A stretch of 64,000 nucleotides of DNA. Origin: an uncultured Paracoccaceae bacterium. GTDB taxonomy: Bacteria; Bacteroidota; Bacteroidia; Flavobacteriales; Flavobacteriaceae. The stretch covers positions 32,418 through 96,417 of the forward strand of contig CALSPC010000009.1 in assembly GCA_943788135.1 (NCBI GenBank), given 5' to 3'. This document shows positions 32,188 through 40,740 of this stretch, in pieces. The translations under genes and the position numbers were made by a program. How positions within the stretch are numbered: position 1 is the stretch's first letter; every line of letters begins with the position of its first letter. Below the pieces are notes generated by a model that searched no databases, had not been told where the DNA came from, and saw only the letters and a program-made list of their open reading frames with translations.

Positions 32188-33699
32188 CTATAATCTTAGA
32201 TTTAAGGTCAATGAGATATTAGAAATTGTAGTGTTTAATTTTGCAGCGTTTAGATTTTGTGCATTATATAATCCATGACTAGAATCACGTTTAGAATTTT
32301 CATAGGCCAAATCTAATCGAGCGTTTCCTAGGTTGTAGCCCAGTCCAAGAGAAAATCCTTTGAGATCTCCGTAAACAGATGAATCTTTATAGGGGCTTTG
32401 CTCTATTTTATATCCGCCACGATAACTAAAATTCTTATGTCTCAATTCACCACCGATTCGTAGTGAATTCGCCGCTTTTAATGTATTGCTGATAAGCGAA
32501 TTTTGTATTGAAAAATCAACGTTTTCACTGGACTTTAATTTGGTACTGCTATAGTCCTTTCTAGAAAAATCAACACTTAGAAGTCCTTTTTTTCCAAGAA
32601 TAAAGGCAGCACTTCCCATAACCTTTGCAGGGGTCTGAAGCTTGTATTGAGGAAACACATTGATGACTCTCGGATCAACCTTTGCTTCAAGGCCAGTGGC
32701 ATCTTCAAGCGTGGCGATGTACTGTGTGGTTTCTTCTCTTAAAGTCAACCAAGTTGGGCTGTCATAGGAAATGCCGAGTCGTATTTTATCATTCACTTTA
32801 ATAATACTTCCTAGCTGTAAAGAAAACCCTTCTCCCATTGTTAGTAAAGTGTTTTCAAAATCCACTTGATTTATCGTAGACCCCACATTGGTGTTTTCTT
32901 CATAGAGGTAGGTGCTACGTTCATAATTAACAAAATGAGAATTTAGGTTAATTCCAAATGAGATATTTTGATTGTATTGTAGGCCAAGATTCACCGAAAA
33001 TTTACCATTATATCCTGTAGAAGCATAACTGTATTCTTGATAAAAATCGCCTGCAGCTATATTGGAGGTGTAAGCGGTGTTGTCATCAATATCATCTGCA
33101 GGTTGTAAAATGTAACTTTCATAACCTAAATACGCTTGTTGAAAATCGTAGCCATAAGAAGCTCCTATTGCGTTATAAGCTTGGGAAACACTTTCTCCAG
33201 GAAGAGCCGAAATTTCATCCAGTCTTAAGCCGTTTGCGATTCCTGTAAAATAATCTCCGATAGTCTTTTGAGTGCTGCCTGCGGCAAAAATTTGATTATT
33301 ATAATTGTCAAGCTGCTCATAAAAAACACTAATCACAAATTTATTCCAAGAGGCTTCTGGAGCTCTGTTTTTAAAAACAAAGGCCGCCCCAATTTGGTTC
33401 ATATCAAAAGCGTTGATTTTTGAGTTCTGAGTAGTGGATCCATAGGCTGCAGCATTTGAAGTGCTAAGATTCGAAATGCTCAAAGCCCCATGGCTTGAAT
33501 TAAAAATAGCTGATCCTGCAGGGTTAATACTCACAGCCGACAGGTCTCCTCCAAGTGCGCCAAAGGCACCACTCATAGATTTAAAACGTGCAGTGCCTTG
33601 TGTTTCGCCTGTTGAATAGCGTAAAGCATCTGTTAGATTTTGGCTGTAAGAATTTGCCATAGAGACAACCCCTACTAGAATTAAAATTAATTTTTTCAT
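32188..33699 (-). CDS. Outer membrane protein of the OmpP1/FadL/TodX family
   Basis: This is a predicted outer-membrane channel for hydrophobic compounds. A signal peptide ends near residue 20 (SYSQ). The N-terminal TGTARFKSMSGAFGALGGD and AVSINPAGSAIF are typical of the family, in which the N-terminus plugs the barrel. The 503-residue barrel ends with SLTLNLRL. A lipoprotein gene lies 103 bp upstream and is probably co-transcribed. Confidence 0.88.
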   Translation of the reverse strand: MKKLILILVGVVSMANSYSQNLTDALRYSTGETQGTARFKSMSGAFGALGGDLSAVSINPAGSAIFNSSHGALSISNLSTSNAAAYGSTTQNSKINAFDMNQIGAAFVFKNRAPEASWNKFVISVFYEQLDNYNNQIFAAGSTQKTIGDYFTGIANGLRLDEISALPGESVSQAYNAIGASYGYDFQQAYLGYESYILQPADDIDDNTAYTSNIAAGDFYQEYSYASTGYNGKFSVNLGLQYNQNISFGINLNSHFVNYERSTYLYEENTNVGSTINQVDFENTLLTMGEGFSLQLGSIIKVNDKIRLGISYDSPTWLTLREETTQYIATLEDATGLEAKVDPRVINVFPQYKLQTPAKVMGSAAFILGKKGLLSVDFSRKDYSSTKLKSSENVDFSIQNSLISNTLKAANSLRIGGELRHKNFSYRGGYKIEQSPYKDSSVYGDLKGFSLGLGYNLGNARLDLAYENSKRDSSHGLYNAQNLNAAKLNTTISNISLTLNLRL

Positions 33700-33802
33700 G
33701 GACTTGTGTTTATTGGTTTCTCGCGATCAGGTTCATCATCTTATGCTCATGTCTCTGCCCGACACTGTTTTTAATAGGTTTGTTTTATCCGAAATAAAAG
33801 CT

Positions 33803-34801
33803 CTAATCTCTTCTTCTAGAACTACTACTGCGGCTACTGCTTCTGGAGCTGCTTGTAGTTGATCTAGATCGTGTTCGTGTAGGTGAACTAGAACGAGTCG
33901 ATGTCCGTGTTGTTCGAGTCGTCGTGTTTGGTCGGGGCACTCTAGTGGAAGACCGTGTTGTTGTTGGTCGTGGTGTAGAACTGCTTCTAGTTGTTGATCT
34001 TGTTTTAGGATTTGAAACCGTCGATCTGCTTCTAGTTGTTGTCCTGGTAGTTGAACGCGATTCGTTAGTGTTTCTTGTTGCAGAGCGAGTCCGCGCACGA
34101 GATACGGACGTGTTTCGATTAGTAGTGCTTAGAACACTTCGGCTGCTAAGACTTGAATTTCTAGAGGTTATACCTCGTCGTCCGTTGACATAAGCAACGG
34201 AACGTCCTCGGTAATTATTATACCTGTAGTTATTGTAGCCATAAATATAGCTGTAAGGATAGGGATTGTAACCAAAGTTGTTGTATCCGTAATTGCAAAA
34301 CGGACTGTACCATGGATCATACAGATAGGGTTGCCATAAGTTATACCCCCAATTATTCCAGCCTAAATTCCATCCCCAATTATTGCGATATCCCAAGCCC
34401 CATACATTTCCGTAATAAGGATTGTTATCGTAAATATTTATAACGACATCATTACTGTTATTTTCGCCCCAACCTGCATAATTAGTTCCGTTTTCAGGAT
34501 CATCCTCATAAGCCCCTTGATAGGAGTCAATATCTGTAAAAACAGTATTATCATCAGCAAGCTGAAGTGATTTTTCTTTAAAATAAGTGGAATAATAATT
34601 TGATCCAGCTGACGTATTATCTGAGTTGGCAGCAGTTTTTTTGGATTGTTCAACGGGCAGATTTACAGGGCTAGAATCACTATAAATACCATCCTCATAG
34701 ATTCCAGAATATTGGAATGAGCCACATGAAGTAAAACTTAATATAATTCCAACGACAAAAACTTGCCCCAATTGTGTCTTTAAGAAAGTAATAAATTTCA
34801 T
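33803..34801 (-). CDS. Lipoprotein with an Arg/Ser/Thr-rich tail
   Basis: I cannot assign a function. A lipoprotein signal ends in SFTSCGS (Cys26). Residues about 115-200 are very rich in Asn, Tyr, Trp and Gly. From about 205 to the end the chain is almost only Arg, Ser and Thr, with many RTTR and RSST units, giving a strongly basic disordered tail. Similar proteins occur next to OmpP1-type genes in flavobacteria. Several overlapping antisense frames here arise from the low-complexity DNA and are not genes. Confidence 0.75.
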   Translation of the reverse strand: MKFITFLKTQLGQVFVVGIILSFTSCGSFQYSGIYEDGIYSDSSPVNLPVEQSKKTAANSDNTSAGSNYYSTYFKEKSLQLADDNTVFTDIDSYQGAYEDDPENGTNYAGWGENNSNDVVINIYDNNPYYGNVWGLGYRNNWGWNLGWNNWGYNLWQPYLYDPWYSPFCNYGYNNFGYNPYPYSYIYGYNNYRYNNYRGRSVAYVNGRRGITSRNSSLSSRSVLSTTNRNTSVSRARTRSATRNTNESRSTTRTTTRSRSTVSNPKTRSTTRSSSTPRPTTTRSSTRVPRPNTTTRTTRTSTRSSSPTRTRSRSTTSSSRSSSRSSSSRRRD

Positions 34802-34830
34802 AAGTGTTTAAATTAAATTGTTGAACGTCT

Positions 34831-34838
34831 CAAAAATA
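34831..34838 (-). promoter_or_regulatory. -7 promoter element for the lipoprotein gene
   Basis: The minus strand reads TATTTTTG, 30 bp before the lipoprotein ATG. It lies only 2 bp from the opposing proS element. Confidence 0.45.
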
Positions 34839-34840
34839 CT

Positions 34841-34848
34841 TAGTTTTG
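34841..34848 (+). promoter_or_regulatory. -7 promoter element for proS
   Basis: TAGTTTTG matches TAnnTTTG, with a TTG at 34821-34823 as possible -33 element. Confidence 0.5.
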
Positions 34849-34903
34849 TCAAACTAATCATCTATAAGCATTACTAACAATAGTTGTGCCAAATTACGAA
34901 AAT

Positions 34904-36382
34904 ATGAGTAAAAACCTTACGTCAAGATCTGAAGATTATTCAAAATGGTACAATGAACTTGTAGTTAAAGCTGATTTAGCTGAAAATTCGGCGGTTAGAG
35001 GTTGTATGGTTATCAAGCCATACGGCTATGCAATTTGGGAAAAAATGCAGGCAGAATTAGATCGCATGTTTAAAGAAACAGGTCATCAGAATGCGTATTT
35101 CCCATTGTTTGTTCCTAAAAGTCTTTTTGAAGCCGAAGAAAAAAATGCGGAAGGTTTTGCCAAAGAATGTGCAGTAGTAACCCATTACCGTTTGCAAAAT
35201 GACCCTGATAATCTAGGGAAATTACGTGTCGATCCTAAAGCCAAACTCGAAGAAGAATTAGTCGTTAGACCAACGAGTGAAGCTATTATTTGGAATACCT
35301 TTAAAGGGTGGGTGCAGTCTTACAGAGATTTACCGCTTTTAATAAACCAATGGGCAAATGTAGTACGTTGGGAAATGCGTACCCGTTTGTTTTTAAGAAC
35401 TGCTGAGTTTTTATGGCAAGAAGGTCACACAGCTCATGCAACAAAAGCAGAGGCAGTAACAGAAGCTAAACTCATGAATAGTATATACGCCAATTTTGCA
35501 GAAAAATTTATGGCTATCCCTGTTATTCAGGGTGTCAAAACAGAAAGTGAACGCTTTGCAGGAGCTGAAGAAACCTATTGTATAGAAGCTCTAATGCAGG
35601 ATGGGAAAGCCTTACAAGCCGGAACATCTCACTTTTTGGGTCAAAATTTTGCTAAAGCTTTTGATGTTAAATTTGCGAATAGCGACGGTAAACAAGATTA
35701 TGTTTGGGCTACATCTTGGGGTGTTTCTACGCGTTTGATGGGGGCATTAATTATGACACATAGCGACGATAAAGGTTTGGTGTTACCTCCAAACTTAGCG
35801 CCATACCAGGTGGTAATTGTTCCAATATACAGGAATGATGAGCAGCTTGCTGAAATTACAGCACAAGCGGAGACGCTTATGAAATCTCTTAGAGCTGAAA
35901 ATATTTCTGTAAAATATGACCATAGAACAACACAACGCCCTGGAGCAAAATTTGCACAACACGAATTGCAAGGCGTGCCTTTGAGAATAGCGATTGGGCC
36001 AAAAGATTTGGAAAGTGGAACTGTAGAATTGGCACGTCGTGATACACTAACAAAGCAAGTGGTGGCTTTAGAAGGTTTGACAACTACTGTTAAGGCTTTA
36101 ATTTCAGAAATTCAAAATGGTCTTTTTCAGAATGCATTAGATTTTAGAGCAGATCATATTACAAAAGTGGAAACATTTGATGAATTTAAAGCCGTCTTAG
36201 AAGAAAAAACAGGCTTTATTTCGGCACATTGGGACGGAAGCATTGAAACAGAAGATAAAATTAAAGACCTCACAAAAGCAACAATTCGCTGTATTCCAAT
36301 TGATTCTGAGATGGAAGATGGTGTTTGTGTGTTTTCTGGAAAGCCTTCCAAGCAACGGGTATTATTTGCAAAAGCCTATTAA
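34904..36382 (+). CDS. proS: Proline--tRNA ligase
   Basis: This class II synthetase charges tRNA-Pro. At 492 residues it is the short archaeal/eukaryotic-like type without the inserted editing domain. Motif 2 lies in [20 protein letters not shown]. The C-terminal zinc-domain-like part ends in [10 protein letters not shown]. The GTG at 34886 is in frame but the ATG at 34904 gives the standard N-terminus MSKNLT. Confidence 0.95.
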   Translation: MSKNLTSRSEDYSKWYNELVVKADLAENSAVRGCMVIKPYGYAIWEKMQAELDRMFKETGHQNAYFPLFVPKSLFEAEEKNAEGFAKECAVVTHYRLQNDPDNLGKLRVDPKAKLEEELVVRPTSEAIIWNTFKGWVQSYRDLPLLINQWANVVRWEMRTRLFLRTAEFLWQEGHTAHATKAEAVTEAKLMNSIYANFAEKFMAIPVIQGVKTESERFAGAEETYCIEALMQDGKALQAGTSHFLGQNFAKAFDVKFANSDGKQDYVWATSWGVSTRLMGALIMTHSDDKGLVLPPNLAPYQVVIVPIYRNDEQLAEITAQAETLMKSLRAENISVKYDHRTTQRPGAKFAQHELQGVPLRIAIGPKDLESGTVELARRDTLTKQVVALEGLTTTVKALISEIQNGLFQNALDFRADHITKVETFDEFKAVLEEKTGFISAHWDGSIETEDKIKDLTKATIRCIPIDSEMEDGVCVFSGKPSKQRVLFAKAY

Positions 36383-36437
36383 ATTTAACTTTTTTCAAAA
36401 AAAGTTAATGAGAAGTTGTAACATTTAAAAATAGTTG

Positions 36438-36445
36438 TATTTTTG
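36438..36445 (+). promoter_or_regulatory. Promoter of tRNA-Glu and rpsT
   Basis: TATTTTTG matches TAnnTTTG. A TTG at 36416-36418 lies 19 bp upstream as -33 element. Confidence 0.6.
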
Positions 36446-36524
36446 CAACCGCATTAGAAATAATGCATGCTATTTGAAATAAAAACAGATTCATTAAGAT
36501 TTTGTTTTTTGGTTAAAAAAAAAT

Positions 36525-36596
36525 GGCCCGTTCGTCTATCGGCTAGGACGCCAGGTTTTCATCCTGGTAAGAGGGGTTCGATTCCCCTACGGGCTA
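36525..36596 (+). tRNA. tRNA-Glu (anticodon TTC)
   Basis: A full cloverleaf folds: acceptor GGCCCGT/ACGGGCT, anticodon stem CCAGG/CCTGG around TTTTCAT (anticodon TTC), T arm AGGGG/CCCCT with loop TTCGATT, discriminator A. CCA is not encoded. rpsT follows 31 bp downstream. Confidence 0.95.
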
Positions 36597-36627
36597 CAAT
36601 TATTTAATAATAATAAAATTAAGAATT

Positions 36628-36879
36628 ATGGCAAATCATAAGTCAGCTTTAAAAAGAATTAGAAGTAACGAGTCTAAGCGTGTACTTAACAAGTATCAGC
36701 ACAAGACCACTCGTAATGCGATAAAGAAATTACGTGAAACTACTGATAAGAAAGAAGCGCAGAAATCGTTTTCTACAGTGTCTTCAATGATTGATAAGTT
36801 AGCTAAAAACAATATCATTCATAACAACAAAGCGGCTAACCTTAAGTCTGGTCTGTCTAAATTTGTTGCAGCACTATAA
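36628..36879 (+). CDS. rpsT: 30S ribosomal protein S20
   Basis: S20 binds 16S rRNA early in 30S assembly. The 83-residue basic helical protein starts MANHKSALKRIRSNESK, as usual, and ends KSGLSKFVAAL. It appears to share a transcript with tRNA-Glu. Confidence 0.97.
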   Translation: MANHKSALKRIRSNESKRVLNKYQHKTTRNAIKKLRETTDKKEAQKSFSTVSSMIDKLAKNNIIHNNKAANLKSGLSKFVAAL

Positions 36880-36932
36880 CACACATACTTTGGCATCCTA
36901 TATAGGTTGGCATTAGTAATAGTATAAAATTT

Positions 36933-36967
36933 AAAAACCTGTAAAGTTTGCTTTACAGGTTTTTTTG
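36933..36967 (+). terminator. Terminator after rpsT
   Basis: The stem AAAAACCTGTAAAG/CTTTACAGGTTTTT (36933-36946 with 36951-36964) is followed by T residues. Confidence 0.9.
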
Positions 36968-36980
36968 TAAGATAATTCAT

Positions 36981-37018
36981 AAAAAAAAGCCTCTCGATAA
37001 CGACAGGCTTTTTTTTAT
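36981..37018 (-). terminator. Terminator after rho
   Basis: The stem AAAAAAAAGCCTCTCG pairs with CGACAGGCTTTTTTTT (one mismatch) around an ATAA loop (36997-37000), just downstream of rho on the minus strand. Confidence 0.82.
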
Positions 37019-37039
37019 GAATTTAAAATAAAGTGTTAA

Positions 37040-38734
37040 TTATCCATTCATCGAGATTAAAAATTCCTCGTTATTACGCGTTTGTTTAAAACGATCGTTG
37101 ATAAATTCCATCGCCTCCACAGGGTTCATATCTGCAAGATATTTTCGCATCACCCACATGCGTTGGATGGTTTTTTCGTCTAATAATAAATCATCTCTAC
37201 GGGTACTTGAAGAAGTAAGATCAATAGCAGGGAAGATACGACGGTTCGATATTTTGCGATCCAATTGAAGTTCCATGTTTCCAGTACCTTTAAATTCTTC
37301 AAAGATAACTTCGTCCATTTTAGAGCCTGTTTCAGTTAATGCCGTTGCAATAATTGTTAGTGAGCCTCCATTTTCTATATTTCGAGCGGCTCCGAAAAAA
37401 CGTTTTGGTTTGTGAAGCGCATTGGCATCTACACCACCACTCAAAATCTTTCCAGATGCTGGCTGAACAGTATTGTAGGCACGAGCCAAACGGGTGATCG
37501 AATCTAAAAGAATCACTACATCATAGCCACACTCTACAAGACGTTTTGCTTTTTCTAAAACAATATTCGCAATTTTTACATGCTCATGGGCTTCTTTATC
37601 AAACGTAGAAGCAATCACCTCACCACGTACATTACGTTGCATATCAGTAACTTCTTCAGGACGTTCATCAATCAATAAAATCATTTGATATACTTCTGGG
37701 TGGTTGGCTGCAATTCCGTTAGCAACATCCTTAAGAAGCATTGTTTTACCTGTTTTTGGTTGGGAAACAATCATACCACGTTGGCCTTTTCCAATAGGGG
37801 AAAACAAGTCCATAATTCGAGTAGAAATTGTACTTTGTTTTTCAGCGATATTAAATTTTTCTTTCGGAAAAAGAGGCGTTAAATGTTCAAACGCTACACG
37901 ATCTCTAACCGCTTTAGGGTCCAAACCGTTGATTTTACTCACTCTAATAAGAGGAAAATATTTTTCACCTTCTTTTGGAGGGCGTACATGTCCTAAAACG
38001 GTATCTCCATTTTTCAATCCAAATAAACGAATTTGAGATTGAGACACATAAATATCATCTGGAGATGAAAGGTAATTGTAATCCGAAGATCTAAGGAAGC
38101 CATAGCCATCTTGCATCACGTCCAATACACCTTCACTTTCAATAATGGCATCAAATTCAAAATCAGGTTCTTTATAGCGGTTTCGTGTGTCTTTGTTACC
38201 GTTATTGCCTTGTTTTTGATTTGGATGTTTATAATTTGGATTTTGATTCGGATTTTGATTCGGATTCTGCTTCGAATTTGGGTTTTGATTTGGGTTATGA
38301 TTTTTCTGTTTTTGAGGCTTTTGTTTATTCTTAGCCGCTGGTTTCGATTCTGCGTTAGTCTCCGACTTCGTTTCGGTTTTGATTTCAGCACTAGTTGTTG
38401 TTGAGTTGTTCTCCGAACCCGTTTCTTTTTTTGAATCTACTTTTGATGCGGGTTTAGCTTCCGTACTTGCTGGACTGTCAGCATTTTGAGCCAAGGGTTT
38501 AGGATTTGCTTCTTTAGGTTTAGAAATCCGTTCTCTTCTTGGTCTTGGTGGTTTAGCCGCTGCTACGGGAGTTGCTTTTGGTGTAACAATCGTTGGGTTG
38601 GCAGCTTGTAGATCTAGTATTTGATATACAAGATCAATTTTTTTTAAACTTTTGAATTTTGGAACCTTGAGTTTTTCGGCAATTTCTTGTAATTCAACAA
38701 GTTTCTTTTCTTTTAATTGTGAAATTTCAAACAT
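37040..38734 (-). CDS. rho: Transcription termination factor Rho
   Basis: Rho is the hexameric RNA helicase that ends transcription. The N-terminal Rho domain is residues 1-45. The RNA-binding cold-shock-like domain begins with [20 protein letters not shown] at about 204. The Walker A motif is [10 protein letters not shown]. Between them lies an insertion of about 140 residues (47-190) of low complexity: Lys/Glu/Ser/Thr-rich first, then Asn/Pro/Gln repeats (145-180). Such insertions are known in Bacteroidota Rho. A small hairpin lies in the leader. Confidence 0.96.
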   Translation of the reverse strand: MFEISQLKEKKLVELQEIAEKLKVPKFKSLKKIDLVYQILDLQAANPTIVTPKATPVAAAKPPRPRRERISKPKEANPKPLAQNADSPASTEAKPASKVDSKKETGSENNSTTTSAEIKTETKSETNAESKPAAKNKQKPQKQKNHNPNQNPNSKQNPNQNPNQNPNYKHPNQKQGNNGNKDTRNRYKEPDFEFDAIIESEGVLDVMQDGYGFLRSSDYNYLSSPDDIYVSQSQIRLFGLKNGDTVLGHVRPPKEGEKYFPLIRVSKINGLDPKAVRDRVAFEHLTPLFPKEKFNIAEKQSTISTRIMDLFSPIGKGQRGMIVSQPKTGKTMLLKDVANGIAANHPEVYQMILLIDERPEEVTDMQRNVRGEVIASTFDKEAHEHVKIANIVLEKAKRLVECGYDVVILLDSITRLARAYNTVQPASGKILSGGVDANALHKPKRFFGAARNIENGGSLTIIATALTETGSKMDEVIFEEFKGTGNMELQLDRKISNRRIFPAIDLTSSSTRRDDLLLDEKTIQRMWVMRKYLADMNPVEAMEFINDRFKQTRNNEEFLISMNG

Positions 38735-38760
38735 TATCTATGATAGTTATTTTTTCAAAT

Positions 38761-38778
38761 CCCTTAAAAAATTAAGGG
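38761..38778 (-). promoter_or_regulatory. Small hairpin in the rho leader
   Basis: An inverted repeat CCCTTAA/TTAAGGG (38761-38767 with 38772-38778) lies 26 bp upstream of the rho start. Rho genes are often autoregulated through the leader, but this role is only inferred. Confidence 0.3.
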
Positions 38779-38920
38779 TCTAAGTGTTGGAATAATTTTA
38801 TGAAGAAGTAATTTTTAGTACAAATTGGATAGAGCGATTTAAGTATGTTATCGCTATTAGATATGCAATTATACAACTTTATTTTTAAACTTTTTATAGA
38901 TGTAATAAAAAAGAAACTAT

Positions 38921-38928
38921 TATTTTTG
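38921..38928 (+). promoter_or_regulatory. -7 promoter element for the DUF4293 gene
   Basis: TATTTTTG matches TAnnTTTG. The transcript start would be near 38935, which excludes the in-frame ATGs at 38845 and 38863 and supports the one at 38947. Confidence 0.55.
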
Positions 38929-38946
38929 CTCCTTAAGATAACAAGA

Positions 38947-39351
38947 ATGCTTCAAAGAATTCAAACAGTTTATTTATTAATTACTTCGGTTTGCGCAGGT
39001 GTTTTACCGCACTATTTATCCTTGTGGGGAGGCAGTACCGATGAGTTTGCGTTTGAGTCTATAGAATATTATGTCTTGTTTTTGGCATCAGCGTTGTTAG
39101 CGTTGATTTCTATTTTTTTATTTAAATCACGTCAGACTCAATTTGTGTTGGGGCGTTTTAATATCATACTAAACTTAATTTTACTAGGATTATTTGTATA
39201 TCGATTGCTAACTGTATCTGGAGAAACTGCGAATTCTGAGAAAGGTATTGGGTTGCTGCTTCCTATTTTGTCTATCGTATTATTGGTGTTAGCCAATAAG
39301 GCCATTAAAAAGGATGAAGCGCTTGTAAAATCAGTAGATCGGTTGAGATAA
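38947..39351 (+). CDS. DUF4293 family membrane protein
   Basis: This is a 134-residue membrane protein with four hydrophobic helices. It begins MLQRIQTVYLLI and has FKSRQTQFVLGRFNIILNL between helices 2 and 3, as in DUF4293 proteins of Bacteroidota. The function is unknown. The frame is open to 38845, but the promoter lies inside that extension. Its place beside rho is common in this phylum. Confidence 0.82.
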   Translation: MLQRIQTVYLLITSVCAGVLPHYLSLWGGSTDEFAFESIEYYVLFLASALLALISIFLFKSRQTQFVLGRFNIILNLILLGLFVYRLLTVSGETANSEKGIGLLLPILSIVLLVLANKAIKKDEALVKSVDRLR

Positions 39352-39379
39352 ACATAGAGTTTTAGTACTATTAGTGCGC

Positions 39380-39410
39380 AAAAACCCTGAGATTTCTCAG
39401 GGTTTTTTTT
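39380..39410 (+). terminator. Terminator between DUF4293 gene and phosphoesterase
   Basis: A 13-bp stem AAAAACCCTGAGA/TCTCAGGGTTTTT (39380-39392 with 39395-39407) has A and T tails on both sides and serves two converging genes. Confidence 0.9.
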
Positions 39411-39906
39411 ATGCTTTTTTTTTAAATTCTATGACTTCAAGGTTTTGAATTTTTTCACCCGAAATTTCAAATCGCAACAAGGTTCTTACCTTTTGGATGC
39501 CATATGTTCCTGCCGCACCAGGGTTCATGTGGAGCAAGTTGAGTTTTTTGTCATTCATCACCTTTAATATATGGGAATGCCCACAAATAAATAAATCTGG
39601 TGTGTGTATTTTTATCATGTCTCTTACGGCTGGCGCATACCGTCCTGGATAGCCCCCAATATGTGTAATCCAAACCTTCACGCCTTCACATCTAAACTTC
39701 AAATGCTCAGGAAATTCTAACCGTGCCTCCGCATTGTCGATATTCCCATATACTGCACGCAGCGGTTTTAGCTTTTTAATGGCATCCGTAACTTTTAGAT
39801 CTCCAATATCCCCTGCATGCCAAACTTCGTCGGCTTGTTTGACGTGTTTTAGAATTTCTTCTCCCATATAGCTATGTGTATCCGAGAGTAATAAAATTTT
39901 TGTCAT
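39409..39906 (-). CDS. YfcE-type metallophosphoesterase
   Basis: This is a calcineurin-like phosphodiesterase of 165 residues. The metal site is complete: LSDTHS, HAGDIGD, YGNIDN, GHSH and a late HMNPGA. Substrate is unknown. It is divergent from truA. Confidence 0.9.
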   Translation of the reverse strand: MTKILLLSDTHSYMGEEILKHVKQADEVWHAGDIGDLKVTDAIKKLKPLRAVYGNIDNAEARLEFPEHLKFRCEGVKVWITHIGGYPGRYAPAVRDMIKIHTPDLFICGHSHILKVMNDKKLNLLHMNPGAAGTYGIQKVRTLLRFEISGEKIQNLEVIEFKKKA

Positions 39907-39948
39907 TAGAAAATGTTAATGTGAAAGCTATTAATGCTAAAGTCTATT

Positions 39949-39956
39949 TATCTTTG
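39949..39956 (+). promoter_or_regulatory. -7 promoter element for truA
   Basis: TATCTTTG matches TAnnTTTG, 30 bp before the truA TTG start. Confidence 0.5.
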
Positions 39957-39968
39957 TGGTTCTAACTA

Positions 39969-39976
39969 CAAAAGTA
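39969..39976 (-). promoter_or_regulatory. -7 promoter element for the phosphoesterase
   Basis: The minus strand reads TACTTTTG, 62 bp before the phosphoesterase ATG. Confidence 0.4.
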
Positions 39977-39986
39977 TCAAATTAGC

Positions 39987-40740
39987 TTGAGATATTTTAT
40001 TGATTTATCTTATAATGGTCGTGCCTATCATGGCTGGCAAATTCAACCCGATGTAACTACGGTACAAGCGGAGCTTAATCATGCGCTTAGTACAGTGTTG
40101 AGAACGCCCTTGGATTGTATGGGCGCAGGACGTACCGATACAGGAGTTCATGCCAAACAAATGGTGGCTCATTTTGATCTCGATACAAAATTAGACGTAA
40201 ATGATATTGTTTATAAGCTCAACGTATTGCTTCCAAAAGACATCCACATCAACTCCATAAAGGAAGTACTCCCTGAAATTCATGCCCGTTTTGATGCTTT
40301 GAGTCGAACGTATATTTACAAATATCCAGAACTAAGGATGCATTTAATTTTCTAAACGCACATACTTATACGCTTCCGTTGGATGTTGATTTGATGAATC
40401 AAGCCGCTAAGATGTTGTTTGAGTATACCGATTTTCAATGTTTTTCTAAAGTGAAAACCGATGTCAAAACCTATAACTGCACCATAATGGAGGCACATTG
40501 GAAATTAGATGCGAACTCGCTAAATTTTAAAATTAAAGCTGATCGTTTTTTAAGAAATATGGTGCGAGCCATTGTAGGAACCATGATTGAAGTAGGTGCT
40601 AAAAAAAGAACACTTGAAGAATTTCGCAAATTATTACTTCAAAAAGCAGATCTAATGCAGGGACATCGGCCCCAGCTCATGGTCTGTATCTAATTAATAT
40701 AGAATATCCAAAATCAATATATGTCCAAAAAGAAGCCTAA
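39987..40740 (+). pseudogene. truA: tRNA pseudouridine synthase TruA, two frameshifts
   Basis: TruA modifies uridines 38-40 of tRNAs. It starts at a TTG (MRYFIDLSYNGRAYHGWQIQ); an in-frame stop at 39963 rules out a longer form. The catalytic Asp51 is in GRTDTGVHA. The frame breaks twice. Near 40332 a missing base moves it off the expected KDAFNFLNAHTYTLPLD. Near 40652 another moves it off NAGTSAPAHGLYLINIEYP. With both repaired the gene reads to a stop at 40740 and overlaps the next gene by 20 bp. Intact motifs suggest base-calling indels. Confidence 0.88.

Noticed and set aside
33736-34193. Genes on either strand within the Arg/Ser/Thr-rich lipoprotein region
   Set aside because: The open frames arise from the repetitive codon usage of the real gene and have no plausible protein character.
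38111-38404. Hydrophobic ORF antisense to rho
   Set aside because: It is the mirror of the Asn/Lys/Gln repeat insertion; low complexity explains the open frame.
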